Positions 25,820 to 35,160 of a DNA stretch of 64,000 nucleotides are shown here, one piece after another. Within the stretch, counting starts at the first letter, position 1. Each line of letters opens with the position of its first letter. This stretch comes from Flammeovirgaceae bacterium UBA6059 (GTDB lineage: Bacteria; Bacteroidota; Bacteroidia; Cytophagales; Cyclobacteriaceae): positions 62,001 to 126,000 of the forward strand of contig DIYH01000022.1 in NCBI GenBank assembly GCA_002435755.1, read 5' to 3'. A model generated the notes under the pieces. It saw only the letters and a list, made by a program, of their open reading frames with translations, searched no databases and was not told where the DNA came from. The translations under genes and the position numbers were made by a program.

Positions 25820-27132
25820 AGATTAAACAGTTCCTTGTTTAAGGTGATCAGCGCTTCCTTCTTGAACTGTGTGTCAATCAAGATAGAAATGTTGTTTTTA
25901 CTACCTCCATAGGAGATCATCCTGATTGGGATTTGGTCCAAGGCCCTGAAGATATCTTTACCCACTCCCTTGCGTTCTGCGACAAAATCCCCAACAATAC
26001 ACACGATTGATTGCTCTCTGTCTACTTCGATATAACCATAGGGTGAAATGTCTCTTATGATCTCTTCCAGGTGATCAGGGTTATCAATAGAGAGTGATAC
26101 CGCAATCTCAGAGGTGGTGATCATGTCGACGGGCGTTTTGTATTTCTCAAATACCTCAAACACCTTTCTTAGGAAGCCATAGGCAAGTACCATTCTGGTC
26201 GACTTGATCTTTATTGCCGTAATACCGTCTTTGACAGCAATGGCTTTGACTGCCTGAGGGTTTTTCTCACCTGTAATGAGCGTCCCGTCGGCTTCAGGAT
26301 TCATAGTATTCTTCAACCTGACTGGCACATTGCGCTGTTGCGCCGGAAAGATACAATTGGGGTGCAACACCTTTGCTCCGAAGTAAGCCAACTCACCAGC
26401 CTCCTCAAATGAAAGCTGTGCTATTGGTCGTGTATTCTCTACAATACGCGGATCATTGTTGTGTACCCCGTCGATATCCGTCCATATCTGAACTTCCTCG
26501 GCCTTTGTTGCAGCACCGATGAGTGTAGCCGTGTAGTCACTCCCTCCCCTCCTCAGATTGTCGATACCACCGGTGTTGTTTCGGCAGATGTAGCCTTGGG
26601 TCACAATAATGTCTACATCTGCAAATCCATTCAATAACCTGGATATGCGCTCTTCTATTTGTCTTAGGTCTGGCTCACCATTTTCGTCTATGTACATGAA
26701 GTCAAGTGCAGGGAGCAACTGAGCGTTGATCCCTCTCTCCTTCAAAAGCGCTGTGAACAGTTGGGTAGATATGAGCTCACCCTGGGCAAGGATGACTTTC
26801 TCCATTTTACTGTAGTAAGGCTGTGAAAGCAGCTTCTCGAGTTCGTCAAAATGTCTTTCAACAACGCTGTTCCCATTTCTTACACCCTCATCAGTCGCAT
26901 ACAGTTCAGTGACTAACAGACCGTACTTCTCCTTGAGTGCTCGAACCAGATGAAGTGTCTGGTCATTACCATTAGCAAAATGCTGAATTATCTCCACCAG
27001 TGCATTGGTCGTGCCAGATACAGCTGACAACACAACAATCTTGCGTTCACCATCTTGCGAGACAAGTTGTTGCACATGCTTCATCCTCTCAGCCGATCCG
27101 ACCGAAGTACCGCCAAATTTGTAGACTAACAT
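25816..27132 (-). CDS. Aspartate kinase, monofunctional
   Basis: Phosphorylates L-aspartate, the first step to lysine, threonine and methionine. The 438-residue protein has the kinase N-terminus KFGGTSVG (residues 5-12), the TQGYICRN, RGGSDYTA and WTDIDGVHNNDPR motifs of the kinase domain, and two C-terminal ACT domains from about residue 300 that would sense the end products. It is a stand-alone enzyme of the LysC type, not fused to homoserine dehydrogenase. ribH starts 490 bases upstream and its stop lies 8 bases before this start, so the two may share a transcript. Confidence 0.93.
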   Translation of the reverse strand: MLVYKFGGTSVGSAERMKHVQQLVSQDGERKIVVLSAVSGTTNALVEIIQHFANGNDQTLHLVRALKEKYGLLVTELYATDEGVRNGNSVVERHFDELEKLLSQPYYSKMEKVILAQGELISTQLFTALLKERGINAQLLPALDFMYIDENGEPDLRQIEERISRLLNGFADVDIIVTQGYICRNNTGGIDNLRRGGSDYTATLIGAATKAEEVQIWTDIDGVHNNDPRIVENTRPIAQLSFEEAGELAYFGAKVLHPNCIFPAQQRNVPVRLKNTMNPEADGTLITGEKNPQAVKAIAVKDGITAIKIKSTRMVLAYGFLRKVFEVFEKYKTPVDMITTSEIAVSLSIDNPDHLEEIIRDISPYGYIEVDREQSIVCIVGDFVAERKGVGKDIFRALDQIPIRMISYGGSKNNISILIDTQFKKEALITLNKELFNL

Positions 27133-27139
27133 GATTCGG

Positions 27140-27622
27140 CTATGAAGAAAACCCCAACATCTTAATAGCAGTCATGGCCGCTTCATCTCCTTTGTTGCCG
27201 TGCTTACCTCCTGCACGATCAAGGGCCTGTTGCTTGGTATTAGGGGTCAATACTCCGAATATGACCGGTTTATTGAATTTCAGAGCTACCTGATTGAGTC
27301 CTTGAGCGACAGCATTCGAGATATATTCATCATGCTTTGTTTCCCCTTTGATGACACACCCAATACAAATCACTGCATCAATCTCTTCACGCTGCGCCAT
27401 CCATTGAGCAGCAAGTGTCAGCTCATAACTACCAGGCACATCCTTCTTTATGATGTGCTCCCGGTTTGCGCCATTCTCCTGAAGTGTCTCCAATACACCA
27501 TTGTAAAGGGCATCCGTAATATCCTCATTCCATTCGGATACGATGACAGCAAACTTCTTATCAGAAATATCTATAGTGTTTCTCTCACTGAATGAACTCA
27601 AATTTTTCTCTGAACTGGCCAT
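27140..27622 (-). CDS. ribH: 6,7-dimethyl-8-ribityllumazine synthase
   Basis: RibH condenses 5-amino-6-ribitylaminouracil with dihydroxybutanone phosphate in riboflavin synthesis. The start at 27622 (MASSEKN) gives 160 residues; the frame extends 21 codons upstream but into the terminator hairpin. The conserved FAVIVSEWNEDITDALYNG, PGSYELTLAAQW, GCVIKGETKHDEYI, VIFGVLTPNT and AGGKHGNKGDEAA motifs are present, including the phosphate-site residues. Aspartokinase follows after 7 bases. The TPR gene lies upstream behind its own terminator. Confidence 0.95.
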   Translation of the reverse strand: MASSEKNLSSFSERNTIDISDKKFAVIVSEWNEDITDALYNGVLETLQENGANREHIIKKDVPGSYELTLAAQWMAQREEIDAVICIGCVIKGETKHDEYISNAVAQGLNQVALKFNKPVIFGVLTPNTKQQALDRAGGKHGNKGDEAAMTAIKMLGFSS

Positions 27623-27641
27623 TTTATTCGTTTGTTTAAAA

Positions 27642-27674
27642 TAAAAAGGGGATAAAGTCTGTGTCTTTATCCCC
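27642..27674 (-). terminator. Rho-independent terminator after the TPR membrane protein
   Basis: A perfect 10-bp stem, GGGGATAAAG paired with CTTTATCCCC around a seven-base loop, followed on the minus strand by TTTTTATTTT. It lies 20 bases after the TPR gene stop and just upstream of the ribH start. Confidence 0.9.
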
Positions 27675-27697
27675 CCTTCTATCAAAGCAACTTTATT

Positions 27698-28402
27698 TTA
27701 TAGTATTCCTTCTATTCTTGCCTTGTGCTTCTTTGCGTCTCTTTGCTCGGCTGACTGGGGATAATCATCCAGTATCTGTTTATAGCACCTTAGTGCTTCA
27801 TCCAACTGTCCATCGGCTTCATATACAACAGCAGCTTTTGTCAAATACACTGGCGTAAATTCTTTATTGGGATAATAGGAGATCGCCTTTTCATAAGAAC
27901 TTATAGCATCACCGTATTGACCTAACTCCGCATACGCGTCTCCAATCAGCGAATATGCTCTTCCCTGTACTAAATAGTCACTTGAAGAAAACTCGTTGAA
28001 ATAGCGAATAGCTCCTTCAAAATCACCCAACTTGAGATAGATATTACCAGTGTAGAACTGTGACAGGTTCGCGGCTTCCGTCAATGGAAACTCTTCAATG
28101 ATCTCCAGGAAACCGTAGCTATTGCCATCCCCGTTGAGCGCTTTTCCTAGACTGTCTGCTTCGAAATAGTACACTGCCTGAAACATTTCACGCTGTGCTG
28201 CCTCATTTTGTGAGCTGGTATAGTAGTTGAAGAGAATGTATCCGGCTATGATCACAGCGATGAACCCACCTATTCCGAATACAACATTCTTATTCTTCTC
28301 TAAGAACTCCTCTGTTCTAGATAACTGCTCAGCTAGTACTTCCGGGTTTTCAAGTAGATCACTCCCGGCAGATTTTGGGGCAGATTTCTTAGTTTTCGCC
28401 AT
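27698..28402 (-). CDS. TPR membrane protein (YfgM/BamD-like layout)
   Basis: A 234-residue protein. A basic, Lys-rich N-terminus precedes one membrane segment at about residues 41-60 (VVFGIGGFIAVIIAGYILF). After a linker come three to four TPR units, from about residue 115 (NLSQFYTGNIYLKLGDFEGAIRYFNE onward). The layout resembles YfgM, which works with PpiD at the Sec translocon; that is a resemblance, not proof. It has its own promoter box and a strong terminator, so it is a single-gene unit. Confidence 0.8.
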   Translation of the reverse strand: MAKTKKSAPKSAGSDLLENPEVLAEQLSRTEEFLEKNKNVVFGIGGFIAVIIAGYILFNYYTSSQNEAAQREMFQAVYYFEADSLGKALNGDGNSYGFLEIIEEFPLTEAANLSQFYTGNIYLKLGDFEGAIRYFNEFSSSDYLVQGRAYSLIGDAYAELGQYGDAISSYEKAISYYPNKEFTPVYLTKAAVVYEADGQLDEALRCYKQILDDYPQSAEQRDAKKHKARIEGIL

Positions 28403-28421
28403 TCTTCACAAATTAAGGCTG

Positions 28422-28429
28422 CAAAGTTA
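28422..28429 (-). promoter_or_regulatory. -7 box for the TPR membrane protein gene
   Basis: TAACTTTG on the minus strand fits TAnnTTTG exactly, 19 bases upstream of the ATG at 28402. Confidence 0.5.
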
Positions 28430-28464
28430 AGTGAAAATCCTAGATAATGAACTTTCGGCCTTTT

Positions 28465-29496
28465 TTATTCAAGTATAAAGGGATAGTCCTCTTGAACATA
28501 GACATCCTTCAAGGCATCCTCCGGAGCGGGGTAAGGTGAGTCTTCAGCAAATTTTACTGATTCGTCCACTTGCTCCTTCACTTTCTTCTGAATTACTGAA
28601 AGCTCTTCTTCTGTAGCCACCTTCTTGTCAAGAATGATCTTTTTGATCTGCTCGATAGGATCTCTCATGCGGTAAGCCTCGAGCTCTTCTTTGGTTCGAT
28701 ATTTGGCCGGATCAGACATGGAGTGTCCCTTGTATCGATAAGTTCTAAACTCTAACAAGGTAGGCCCTTCTCCTTTGCGAGCTCGCTCTGCAGCCTCCGC
28801 TACGGCGTGATGTACTTCTATTACAGACATAGCATCTACTGCTGCAGATGGCATATCATAGCCCTCTGCCAGTGTGTGTAACTCATGTACATTAGAAATT
28901 CTTTGCACCGCCGTTCCCATGGCATAACCATTATTTTCAATCACAAAGATCACAGGTATCTTCATGTGCATTGCCATGTTGAGGGTCTCGTGAAAAGCCC
29001 CCTGTCGTACAGCTCCGTCTCCCATGTAGCAGATACACAAGTTATCTGTTCCCTTGTATTGCTCGGCATAGCCAAGTCCAGCTCCTAACGGGATCTGTCC
29101 CCCCACAATACCATGGCCTCCATAAAAGTGGCGCTCCACGTCAAACATGTGCATAGAACCCCCCTTGCCTTTCGATACTCCAGTTACTTTACCAAACAGC
29201 TCTGCCATGATCTTTTTGGGATCCGTACCAAGTGCTAAAGGATGGGCATGATCGCGATAGGCAGTAATGTACTTGTCTCCTTCCTTTAATGCGGTAACCG
29301 CACCCGCCACACACGCCTCCTGACCTATATAAAGATGGCAAAACCCACGAATCTTTTGTTGACCATAGAGCCTGCCAGCCATCTCCTCAAACTTGCGCAT
29401 GAGAAGCATGTTCTCATACCAATACATGTAGGTCTCTTTCGAAAAATCGTCTTTGACCTTTGATCTGGATTGCTTCTTTTCCTTTACACTTGCCAT
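28465..29496 (-). CDS. pdhA: Pyruvate dehydrogenase E1 component, alpha subunit
   Basis: The 343-residue alpha chain of the alpha2-beta2 E1 that decarboxylates pyruvate with thiamine diphosphate. The ThDP/Mg motif GDGAVRQGAFHETLNMA through ENNGYAMGT is intact, the substrate-loop HGIVGGQIPLGAGLGYA and the regulatory-loop YRYKGHSMSDP are present, and the length is typical. E1 beta and E2 are not adjacent, so the complex genes are scattered, as in many Bacteroidota. A related 2-oxoacid E1 cannot be fully excluded. A promoter with both -7 and -33 elements lies 59 to 89 bases upstream. Confidence 0.92.
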   Translation of the reverse strand: MASVKEKKQSRSKVKDDFSKETYMYWYENMLLMRKFEEMAGRLYGQQKIRGFCHLYIGQEACVAGAVTALKEGDKYITAYRDHAHPLALGTDPKKIMAELFGKVTGVSKGKGGSMHMFDVERHFYGGHGIVGGQIPLGAGLGYAEQYKGTDNLCICYMGDGAVRQGAFHETLNMAMHMKIPVIFVIENNGYAMGTAVQRISNVHELHTLAEGYDMPSAAVDAMSVIEVHHAVAEAAERARKGEGPTLLEFRTYRYKGHSMSDPAKYRTKEELEAYRMRDPIEQIKKIILDKKVATEEELSVIQKKVKEQVDESVKFAEDSPYPAPEDALKDVYVQEDYPFILE

Positions 29497-29554
29497 AATA
29501 TTTGCTTTAGTTCAGACTCCTGAAGTCATTATTACAGGGTCTTTCAAGGACTTG

Positions 29555-29585
29555 CGAAATTAAGGGAAAAAGCCCCACCGGACAA
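29555..29585 (-). promoter_or_regulatory. Promoter for pdhA
   Basis: On the minus strand a TTG (-33) is followed after 20 bases by TAATTTCG, a 7 of 8 match to TAnnTTTG... the spacing is right for the Bacteroidota primary sigma factor. It faces away from recF. Confidence 0.45.
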
Positions 29586-29679
29586 ATTACACAGCGCCCA
29601 TTAAACAAGGAACAAATTAGTAATTTAAGAGTCTACTGCTTCACAAAATCTAAGCCCTAATCGGTAGAGGTCATAAGCA

Positions 29680-30795
29680 ATGCATCTTCACAATCTCCGC
29701 TTAATCAATTTCAAAAACTATACAGACCAAAGTGTAGAATGCTCGTCAGACGTTAATTGCTTAGTGGGTAAAAACGGAAGTGGTAAAACCAACTTCCTCG
29801 ATGCTGTCTATTATTTGTCTTTCGCTAAAAGCGCCTTCAATAGCACCGATCACCATAACATACGGCATGGACAGGAGTATATGTCTTTATTGGCACAGCT
29901 ACAGCTTAATGATAGCGAGGTGGATATTCAATGTAGCATTCCGGTAGGTCAAAAAAAAATCGTAAAATGGAATAAGCTGTCCTATGAAAAACTGAGCGAG
30001 CACATCGGTCGCATGCCCGTAGTGTTGATCAGTCCATATGATACTGACCTGATCAGGGATGGCAGTGAGCTGCGGCGCAAGTTCTTTGATATGATGATCA
30101 GTATGTTTGATAAGGCGTACCTGGAAAACCTGATTCGCTACAATCGCTTTCTCAAACAACGCAATTCTCTTTTAAAAGAAGGTAGTATCAAAAAGTCCTG
30201 GGATCAAACTTTGATAGACACTTATGACCTGGAGATCATAAAGCTTTCTAATTCTATTGCTAAGACCAGAGATGAGTTCACCGACTCTATCACAAATTAT
30301 TTTTCAAATCACTATGAGCGGATTAGTGGTAACCAGGAGCAGACCTATATTCTGTATGAATCTGAAGTGATCAAGGAGAACTTTGTTGGAAGGTATAAAG
30401 CACAGATTGAGAAGGACAAACTCCTCCAGCGAACAACCATGGGAGTACATCGGGATGACTTTCTGTTTTTGATTGGTGACCGGCCTATTAAGAAGTTTGG
30501 ATCGCAAGGGCAGCAAAAGTCCTTTGCTATTAGCTTGAAGCTCTCACAATTCCAATTGCTTGAAGACCGTTTAGAGCAAAAACCAATTCTGCTACTAGAT
30601 GATGTGTTTGACAAGTTGGACGACCTAAGGATCTCCGTATTGATAGAACTCATTACCAGCAAGAGATTTGGCCAGATCTTTCTTACTGATGCGCGCCCAG
30701 AGCGAACGAAGGAAATATTATCTGATTATAAAGGGAGTGTTCAGTTTTTTGGTGTGGAGGACGGACGAATCTCACCAATGCCACTATCTTCGTGA
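29680..30795 (+). CDS. recF: DNA replication and repair protein RecF
   Basis: RecF is an SMC-like ATPase that loads RecA at gaps with RecO and RecR. The 371-residue protein has the Walker A GKNGSGKT (residues 30-37), the ABC signature region FGSQGQQKSFAISLKL near 275, Walker B PILLLDDVFDKLDD near 305 and the final FLTDAR. Length and order fit. It is followed after four bases by a DUF721 gene, a pairing widespread in bacteria; dnaA and dnaN are not in the window. It is divergent from pdhA. Confidence 0.95.
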   Translation: MHLHNLRLINFKNYTDQSVECSSDVNCLVGKNGSGKTNFLDAVYYLSFAKSAFNSTDHHNIRHGQEYMSLLAQLQLNDSEVDIQCSIPVGQKKIVKWNKLSYEKLSEHIGRMPVVLISPYDTDLIRDGSELRRKFFDMMISMFDKAYLENLIRYNRFLKQRNSLLKEGSIKKSWDQTLIDTYDLEIIKLSNSIAKTRDEFTDSITNYFSNHYERISGNQEQTYILYESEVIKENFVGRYKAQIEKDKLLQRTTMGVHRDDFLFLIGDRPIKKFGSQGQQKSFAISLKLSQFQLLEDRLEQKPILLLDDVFDKLDDLRISVLIELITSKRFGQIFLTDARPERTKEILSDYKGSVQFFGVEDGRISPMPLSS

Positions 30796-30799
30796 TCCC

Positions 30800-31102
30800 A
30801 TGAAAAAAAACAATCGTCAACAAAGCACCGCCTCTCTTAAAGAAGTGATGGGAAAGTTGTTGGAGACCTACAGGATTGATCAGAAATATTCGGAAACCGA
30901 ACTGATCTCTTCATGGGAAAGACTCATGGGTAAGCCTATCGCCAGCCGCACCAGCCAGCTATTCGTTCACAAAAAAATACTCTACGTTAAGCTGTCCTCC
31001 GCACCCCTCAAACATGAACTCAATCTTTCAAAAAGTAAGGTGATAGAGATAATACGACGAGAGTTCAATGACCAGATCATTGATGATATCGTCTTCAAAT
31101 AG
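30800..31102 (+). CDS. DUF721 (DciA-like) protein
   Basis: A 100-residue protein of the DUF721 family. The start at 30800 (MKKNNRQQ), four bases after recF, is preferred over an upstream frame that overlaps recF. The family core is visible: LKEVMGKLLETYRI, ELISSWERLMGKPIASRTSQLFVHKKILYVKLSSAPLKHEL and the KVIEIIRREF helix. DciA-type members load the replicative helicase in bacteria lacking DnaC; shorter forms beside recF are common in Bacteroidota. Convergent with lspA, with a six-base gap. Confidence 0.85.
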   Translation: MKKNNRQQSTASLKEVMGKLLETYRIDQKYSETELISSWERLMGKPIASRTSQLFVHKKILYVKLSSAPLKHELNLSKSKVIEIIRREFNDQIIDDIVFK

Positions 31103-31108
31103 CTGACG

Positions 31109-31750
31109 CTATTTATCCGGCTCTATATATTGCTCTTGCATATCAGCAGGTACCACTACCTTCTCAGCCTTCTTTTCTTCACTGAAGAATTTCTGCTGAA
31201 AAATAAGGATAATCGCTACCCCAACAAAAATAGAAGCATCTGCGATATTAAAAACCGGCCATAACGCCATATAGTCACCTCCCCAAAGTGGCACCCAATC
31301 AGGAATTCGGCCTTCCCAGATATCTATATAAAACATGTCCACTACCTGCCCGTGAAACCATGGGGTCGGGGCATTGTAAGGAGCATTGTCTAAAAACACT
31401 CCGTAAAATGTACTATCAATTACATTACCAATAGCTCCTCCGAGTATCAACGCTACACACCAAAGTAAGCCCTGATGGACCTGCTTTTTAGCCAGGTAAT
31501 AAAGGTAATATGAAATGAGTACCATAGCTACCAGTCGGAACAATGTGAGAAATAGTTTTCCATATTCCGATCCAAGCTGCATGCCAAAAGCCATACCGGG
31601 GTTAGTAAGGTAGTGAAGCTTGAAATACTCCCCGATAATATGGATCTGACCATTGACGCCCATTTCCATATTGAAGTGTACTAACAACTTGACAACCTGG
31701 TCAAGCAGGATGATTGCTGCACTTAGGATATAGTATTTACTGTATTTCAC
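31109..31750 (-). CDS. lspA: Lipoprotein signal peptidase (signal peptidase II)
   Basis: The aspartyl protease that removes the signal peptide from diacylglyceryl-modified prolipoproteins. The 213-residue protein has four membrane helices and both catalytic Asp motifs: GGAIGNVIDSTFYGVFLD and VFNIADASIFVG. A loop of about 40 residues between them (NAPYNAPTPWFHGQVVDMF onward) makes it longer than the enterobacterial enzyme, as is usual in Bacteroidota. It is downstream of ileS by 63 bases. lgt, the preceding enzyme of the pathway, is 16 kb away in this window. Confidence 0.94.
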   Translation of the reverse strand: MKYSKYYILSAAIILLDQVVKLLVHFNMEMGVNGQIHIIGEYFKLHYLTNPGMAFGMQLGSEYGKLFLTLFRLVAMVLISYYLYYLAKKQVHQGLLWCVALILGGAIGNVIDSTFYGVFLDNAPYNAPTPWFHGQVVDMFYIDIWEGRIPDWVPLWGGDYMALWPVFNIADASIFVGVAIILIFQQKFFSEEKKAEKVVVPADMQEQYIEPDK

Positions 31751-31813
31751 TTCTTGGTTTCGTAATTGTTATTCTACAACGTGATGAAAGCTGTATGGTT
31801 TTAACCCTTACAG

Positions 31814-34800
31814 CTACTTACTTATCTTGACCTTAACGGTAATATCATCAATTTCCAGCGTTAGTCCATCTTTTAGGTCCGCTACCTGCTTGAGACTGTT
31901 AGCCTGAGTTTCAACACAGATGTACTGCCTAAAGTCCTGCACAGCACCATCAACCAAAGCATTACCACTTTCGATGAGAATATCGATCTTGTCCTGAACT
32001 TCCAAACCTTGATCTTTCCTTATATTCTGGATTCTATTGACCAAGTCTCTGGCTACTCCTTCTTTACGCAGATCATCGGTAATAGTGATGTCCAGGGCTA
32101 CTGTAAGCCCGTTTTCGCTTGCTACCTGCCAGCCAGGGATATCATCCGAAGTGATCTCTACATCATCCAAACCTAGCGTAATCGATTCTCCGTCAATATC
32201 CAGCGTGTGGCTACCGGACTTCTCTAGTTTGGATATATCATCGGAGGTAAACTGGCCAATGACCTTAGTAATATCCTTCATTTTAGGACCGTAGGCTGCC
32301 CCTAGCTTGCGGAAATTAGGTTTGACCTTTTTGACCAATACGGATGAAGTATCGTCAATGTATTCAATCTCTTTGATGTTAACCTCACTGGTGATCACGT
32401 CCGCTACCGCAGAGATCAAGTGGCGATCTTCTTCATTCAAGATGGGCACAAGGATCTTTGACAATGGTTGTCTCACCTTTATTTTTTCCTTCTTACGAAG
32501 TGAATGCACCAAAGAAGAGATTCCCTGTGCAAGCTCCATCTTATGCTCAAGCGACGAGTCTATAGCTACTTCGTCCTTAACAGGAAAATCCGTGAGGTGG
32601 ACGGAACCAGACTTTTCTAGGCTACTTACACTATTCAGATCAGAGTAAATACGTTCAGTATAGAATGGTGCTATTGGCGCTGCAAGTTTAGCAACACACT
32701 TCAGACACTCGTACAATGTCTGATAGGCGGCCTTTTTGTCTTCATTATACTCTCCTTTCCAAAACCGCTTTCTATTGAGGCGTACATACCAGTTGCTCAG
32801 GTCATCCACTACAAAATCCTGAACAGCTCTGGCTGCTTTAGTAGGTTCGTAATCATCATAAGCTTCATCCACAAGCCCAACCAAACTATTGAGCTTACTA
32901 ATGATCCATCGATCACTTTCTGTTCTTTTTGATAGCGCAATCACACTCCCTTCATAAGTAAAATGATCGAGGTTGGCATAGAGTGCAAAGAAATTATAGG
33001 TATTGTAAAGTGTACCGAAAAAGCGTCGCTGCACTTCAGCCACTCCATTTAGGTCAAATTTGAGATTATCCCATGGATTAGCATTGGCGATCATATACCA
33101 CCGAGTTGCGTCAGGACCGTAAGTCTTTAACGTCTCAAAAGGGTCAATTGCATTGCCCAATCGCTTCGACATCTTATTACCATTCTTATCAAGCACAAGC
33201 CCGTTGGCAATCACATTTTTGAAACTTATACTATCAAAAAGCATCCCGGCTATCGCGTGAAGGGTGAAAAACCATCCTCGCGTTTGATCAACACCCTCTG
33301 CGATAAAGTCTGCGGGATAACTGGTCTTAAAGGCATCTTCATTCTCAAAAGGATAATGAAGCTGTGCATATGGCATAGCACCCGAGTCAAACCAAACATC
33401 GATAAGGTCCGGCTCTCGGGACATCTTTTTCCCGCTGGGGCTAACAAGGAAAATGTCGTCAACATAGGGTCGGTGCAGGTCAAAATCTCCCGGTAGACCA
33501 GATGACATAAATCCTGCCTCCACTGCCTTATTCACCTCGGTCTCAAGTTGAGCGAGACTTCCGATGCATATCTCCTCTTTCTTGTCTTCCGTTCTCCATA
33601 TGGGTAGTGGAGTACCCCAGTAGCGCGATCGGCTAAGATTCCAGTCCACCAGGTTTTCCAGCCAGTTACCAAAGCGACCCTGTCCGGTAGAAGCTGGTTT
33701 CCAGTTGATCGTATTATTGAGTGCAACAAGTTGCTCTTTGAAGGCTGTAGTTTTGATAAACCAGCTTTCAAGAGGATAGTACAATATAGGCTTGTCCGTA
33801 CGCCAGCAGTGTGGGTAAGAGTGCTCGTACTTTTCTACCTTGAATGCCTTGTTTTCTTCTTTCAGCTTGATGGCGATCAGCACATCAGTAGGCTTAAAGT
33901 CGGCTTGGGCCCGCTCGTCATCAGAGTAATACTCCTCCTTGACATACCTACCTGCAAAGTCTGTGATCTCTTTAACAAAACGACCTTGCTTATCAACTAT
34001 AGGTACCTCTATATCCTCATCATCCTTCACAAATACTCCGGGCACATTGTTTTGCACCGAAACCCGATAGTCATCTGCACCAAAAGTAAGTGAAGTGTGT
34101 ACGATACCCGTACCATCTTCTGTGGTAACAAAATCTCCTATGACTACCGTGAACGCCGGCTTAGGAAGTGGTACATACGGCAAAAGCTGCTCGTAATCAA
34201 CCCCTGCCAACTCACTGCCCTTAAAAGTACCGGTGACTTTGTAAGGAACCAGCTTGTCTCCGTCTTTGTAGTCTTCTAATTGCAGTCCTTCTGCCTTAGC
34301 ATTGAAGTAAGCGGACATCCGATCTTTGGCCAGGATCAGCGTTACCGGCAGGTAGGTATATGGGTTGAAAGTTCTTACTCTCACATACTCGATGTTCTTG
34401 CCTACCGCCAATGCATTATTCGCTGGCAGGGTCCAAGGTGTAGTGGTCCAGGCAAGAATGAAAAGGTCAGTATCAACTTCTTCAAAAAGATGAGATGACG
34501 TGCCATTTTGCTCGACCTTGAACTGCGCAACAATCGAAGTGTCCTTTACCGGCTGATAGGTGCCAGGCTGGTTGAGCTCATGAGAGCTAAGGCCTGTACC
34601 AGCAGCAGGAGAATAAGGTTGGATAGTATATCCCTTGTAGAGCAAGCCCCTCTCATGAAACTTACTCAAAAGCCACCAAAGGCTCTCCATGTAGTCCCGA
34701 TTGAAGGTAATGTAAGGATCATCAAGGTCTACCCAATAGCCCATCTTAACTGTCAGATCGTCCCACTGATCTTTGTACTTCATTACTGCCTCACGGCACT

Positions 34801-35155
34801 TCTGATTATACTCCTCAACCGAGATCTTGGTACCAATGTCCTCTTTGGTGATGCCTAGCTCTTTTTCCACCTGCAGCTCAACAGGTAAACCATGGGTATC
34901 CCAACCCCCTTTTCGCCTCACCTGGTAACCTTTGAGTGTCTTGTATCGACAAAAAATATCCTTAACCGTACGCGCCATGACATGGTGAATACCTGGTGTA
35001 CCATTGGCTGATGGAGGACCCTCATAGAAGGTAAATGTTGGTTTACCTTCACGTTCATTTATCGACTTTTGAAATACACCTTCACTCTCCCAGAAGTTTA
35101 GGATTTCCTGAGCTACATCAGCGTAGTTGATACCTTTATACTCTCTGTACTTCAC
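31814..35155 (-). CDS. ileS: Isoleucyl-tRNA synthetase with GxHH signature
   Basis: Charges tRNA-Ile in the cytoplasm. At 1113 residues it is of the long type 2 (eukaryote-like) class. The KMSKR motif (NKMSKRLGN, near residue 661) and the editing domain (about 190-400, with TWTTTPWTLPAN) are present. The usual HxGH adenylate-site motif reads GTPGIHH (residues 53-58): the first and third positions are exchanged to give GxHH. Such GxHH enzymes have been reported as highly resistant to mupirocin. It starts five bases after the RND gene stop and precedes lspA, so the three form an operon. Confidence 0.95.
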   Translation of the reverse strand: MKYREYKGINYADVAQEILNFWESEGVFQKSINEREGKPTFTFYEGPPSANGTPGIHHVMARTVKDIFCRYKTLKGYQVRRKGGWDTHGLPVELQVEKELGITKEDIGTKISVEEYNQKCREAVMKYKDQWDDLTVKMGYWVDLDDPYITFNRDYMESLWWLLSKFHERGLLYKGYTIQPYSPAAGTGLSSHELNQPGTYQPVKDTSIVAQFKVEQNGTSSHLFEEVDTDLFILAWTTTPWTLPANNALAVGKNIEYVRVRTFNPYTYLPVTLILAKDRMSAYFNAKAEGLQLEDYKDGDKLVPYKVTGTFKGSELAGVDYEQLLPYVPLPKPAFTVVIGDFVTTEDGTGIVHTSLTFGADDYRVSVQNNVPGVFVKDDEDIEVPIVDKQGRFVKEITDFAGRYVKEEYYSDDERAQADFKPTDVLIAIKLKEENKAFKVEKYEHSYPHCWRTDKPILYYPLESWFIKTTAFKEQLVALNNTINWKPASTGQGRFGNWLENLVDWNLSRSRYWGTPLPIWRTEDKKEEICIGSLAQLETEVNKAVEAGFMSSGLPGDFDLHRPYVDDIFLVSPSGKKMSREPDLIDVWFDSGAMPYAQLHYPFENEDAFKTSYPADFIAEGVDQTRGWFFTLHAIAGMLFDSISFKNVIANGLVLDKNGNKMSKRLGNAIDPFETLKTYGPDATRWYMIANANPWDNLKFDLNGVAEVQRRFFGTLYNTYNFFALYANLDHFTYEGSVIALSKRTESDRWIISKLNSLVGLVDEAYDDYEPTKAARAVQDFVVDDLSNWYVRLNRKRFWKGEYNEDKKAAYQTLYECLKCVAKLAAPIAPFYTERIYSDLNSVSSLEKSGSVHLTDFPVKDEVAIDSSLEHKMELAQGISSLVHSLRKKEKIKVRQPLSKILVPILNEEDRHLISAVADVITSEVNIKEIEYIDDTSSVLVKKVKPNFRKLGAAYGPKMKDITKVIGQFTSDDISKLEKSGSHTLDIDGESITLGLDDVEITSDDIPGWQVASENGLTVALDITITDDLRKEGVARDLVNRIQNIRKDQGLEVQDKIDILIESGNALVDGAVQDFRQYICVETQANSLKQVADLKDGLTLEIDDITVKVKISK

Positions 35156-35160
35156 TTGAA

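Noticed and set aside
28465..31102. Possible transfer or island boundary around pdhA and recF
   Set aside because: No integrase, direct repeats or tRNA border are seen; gene content is housekeeping.
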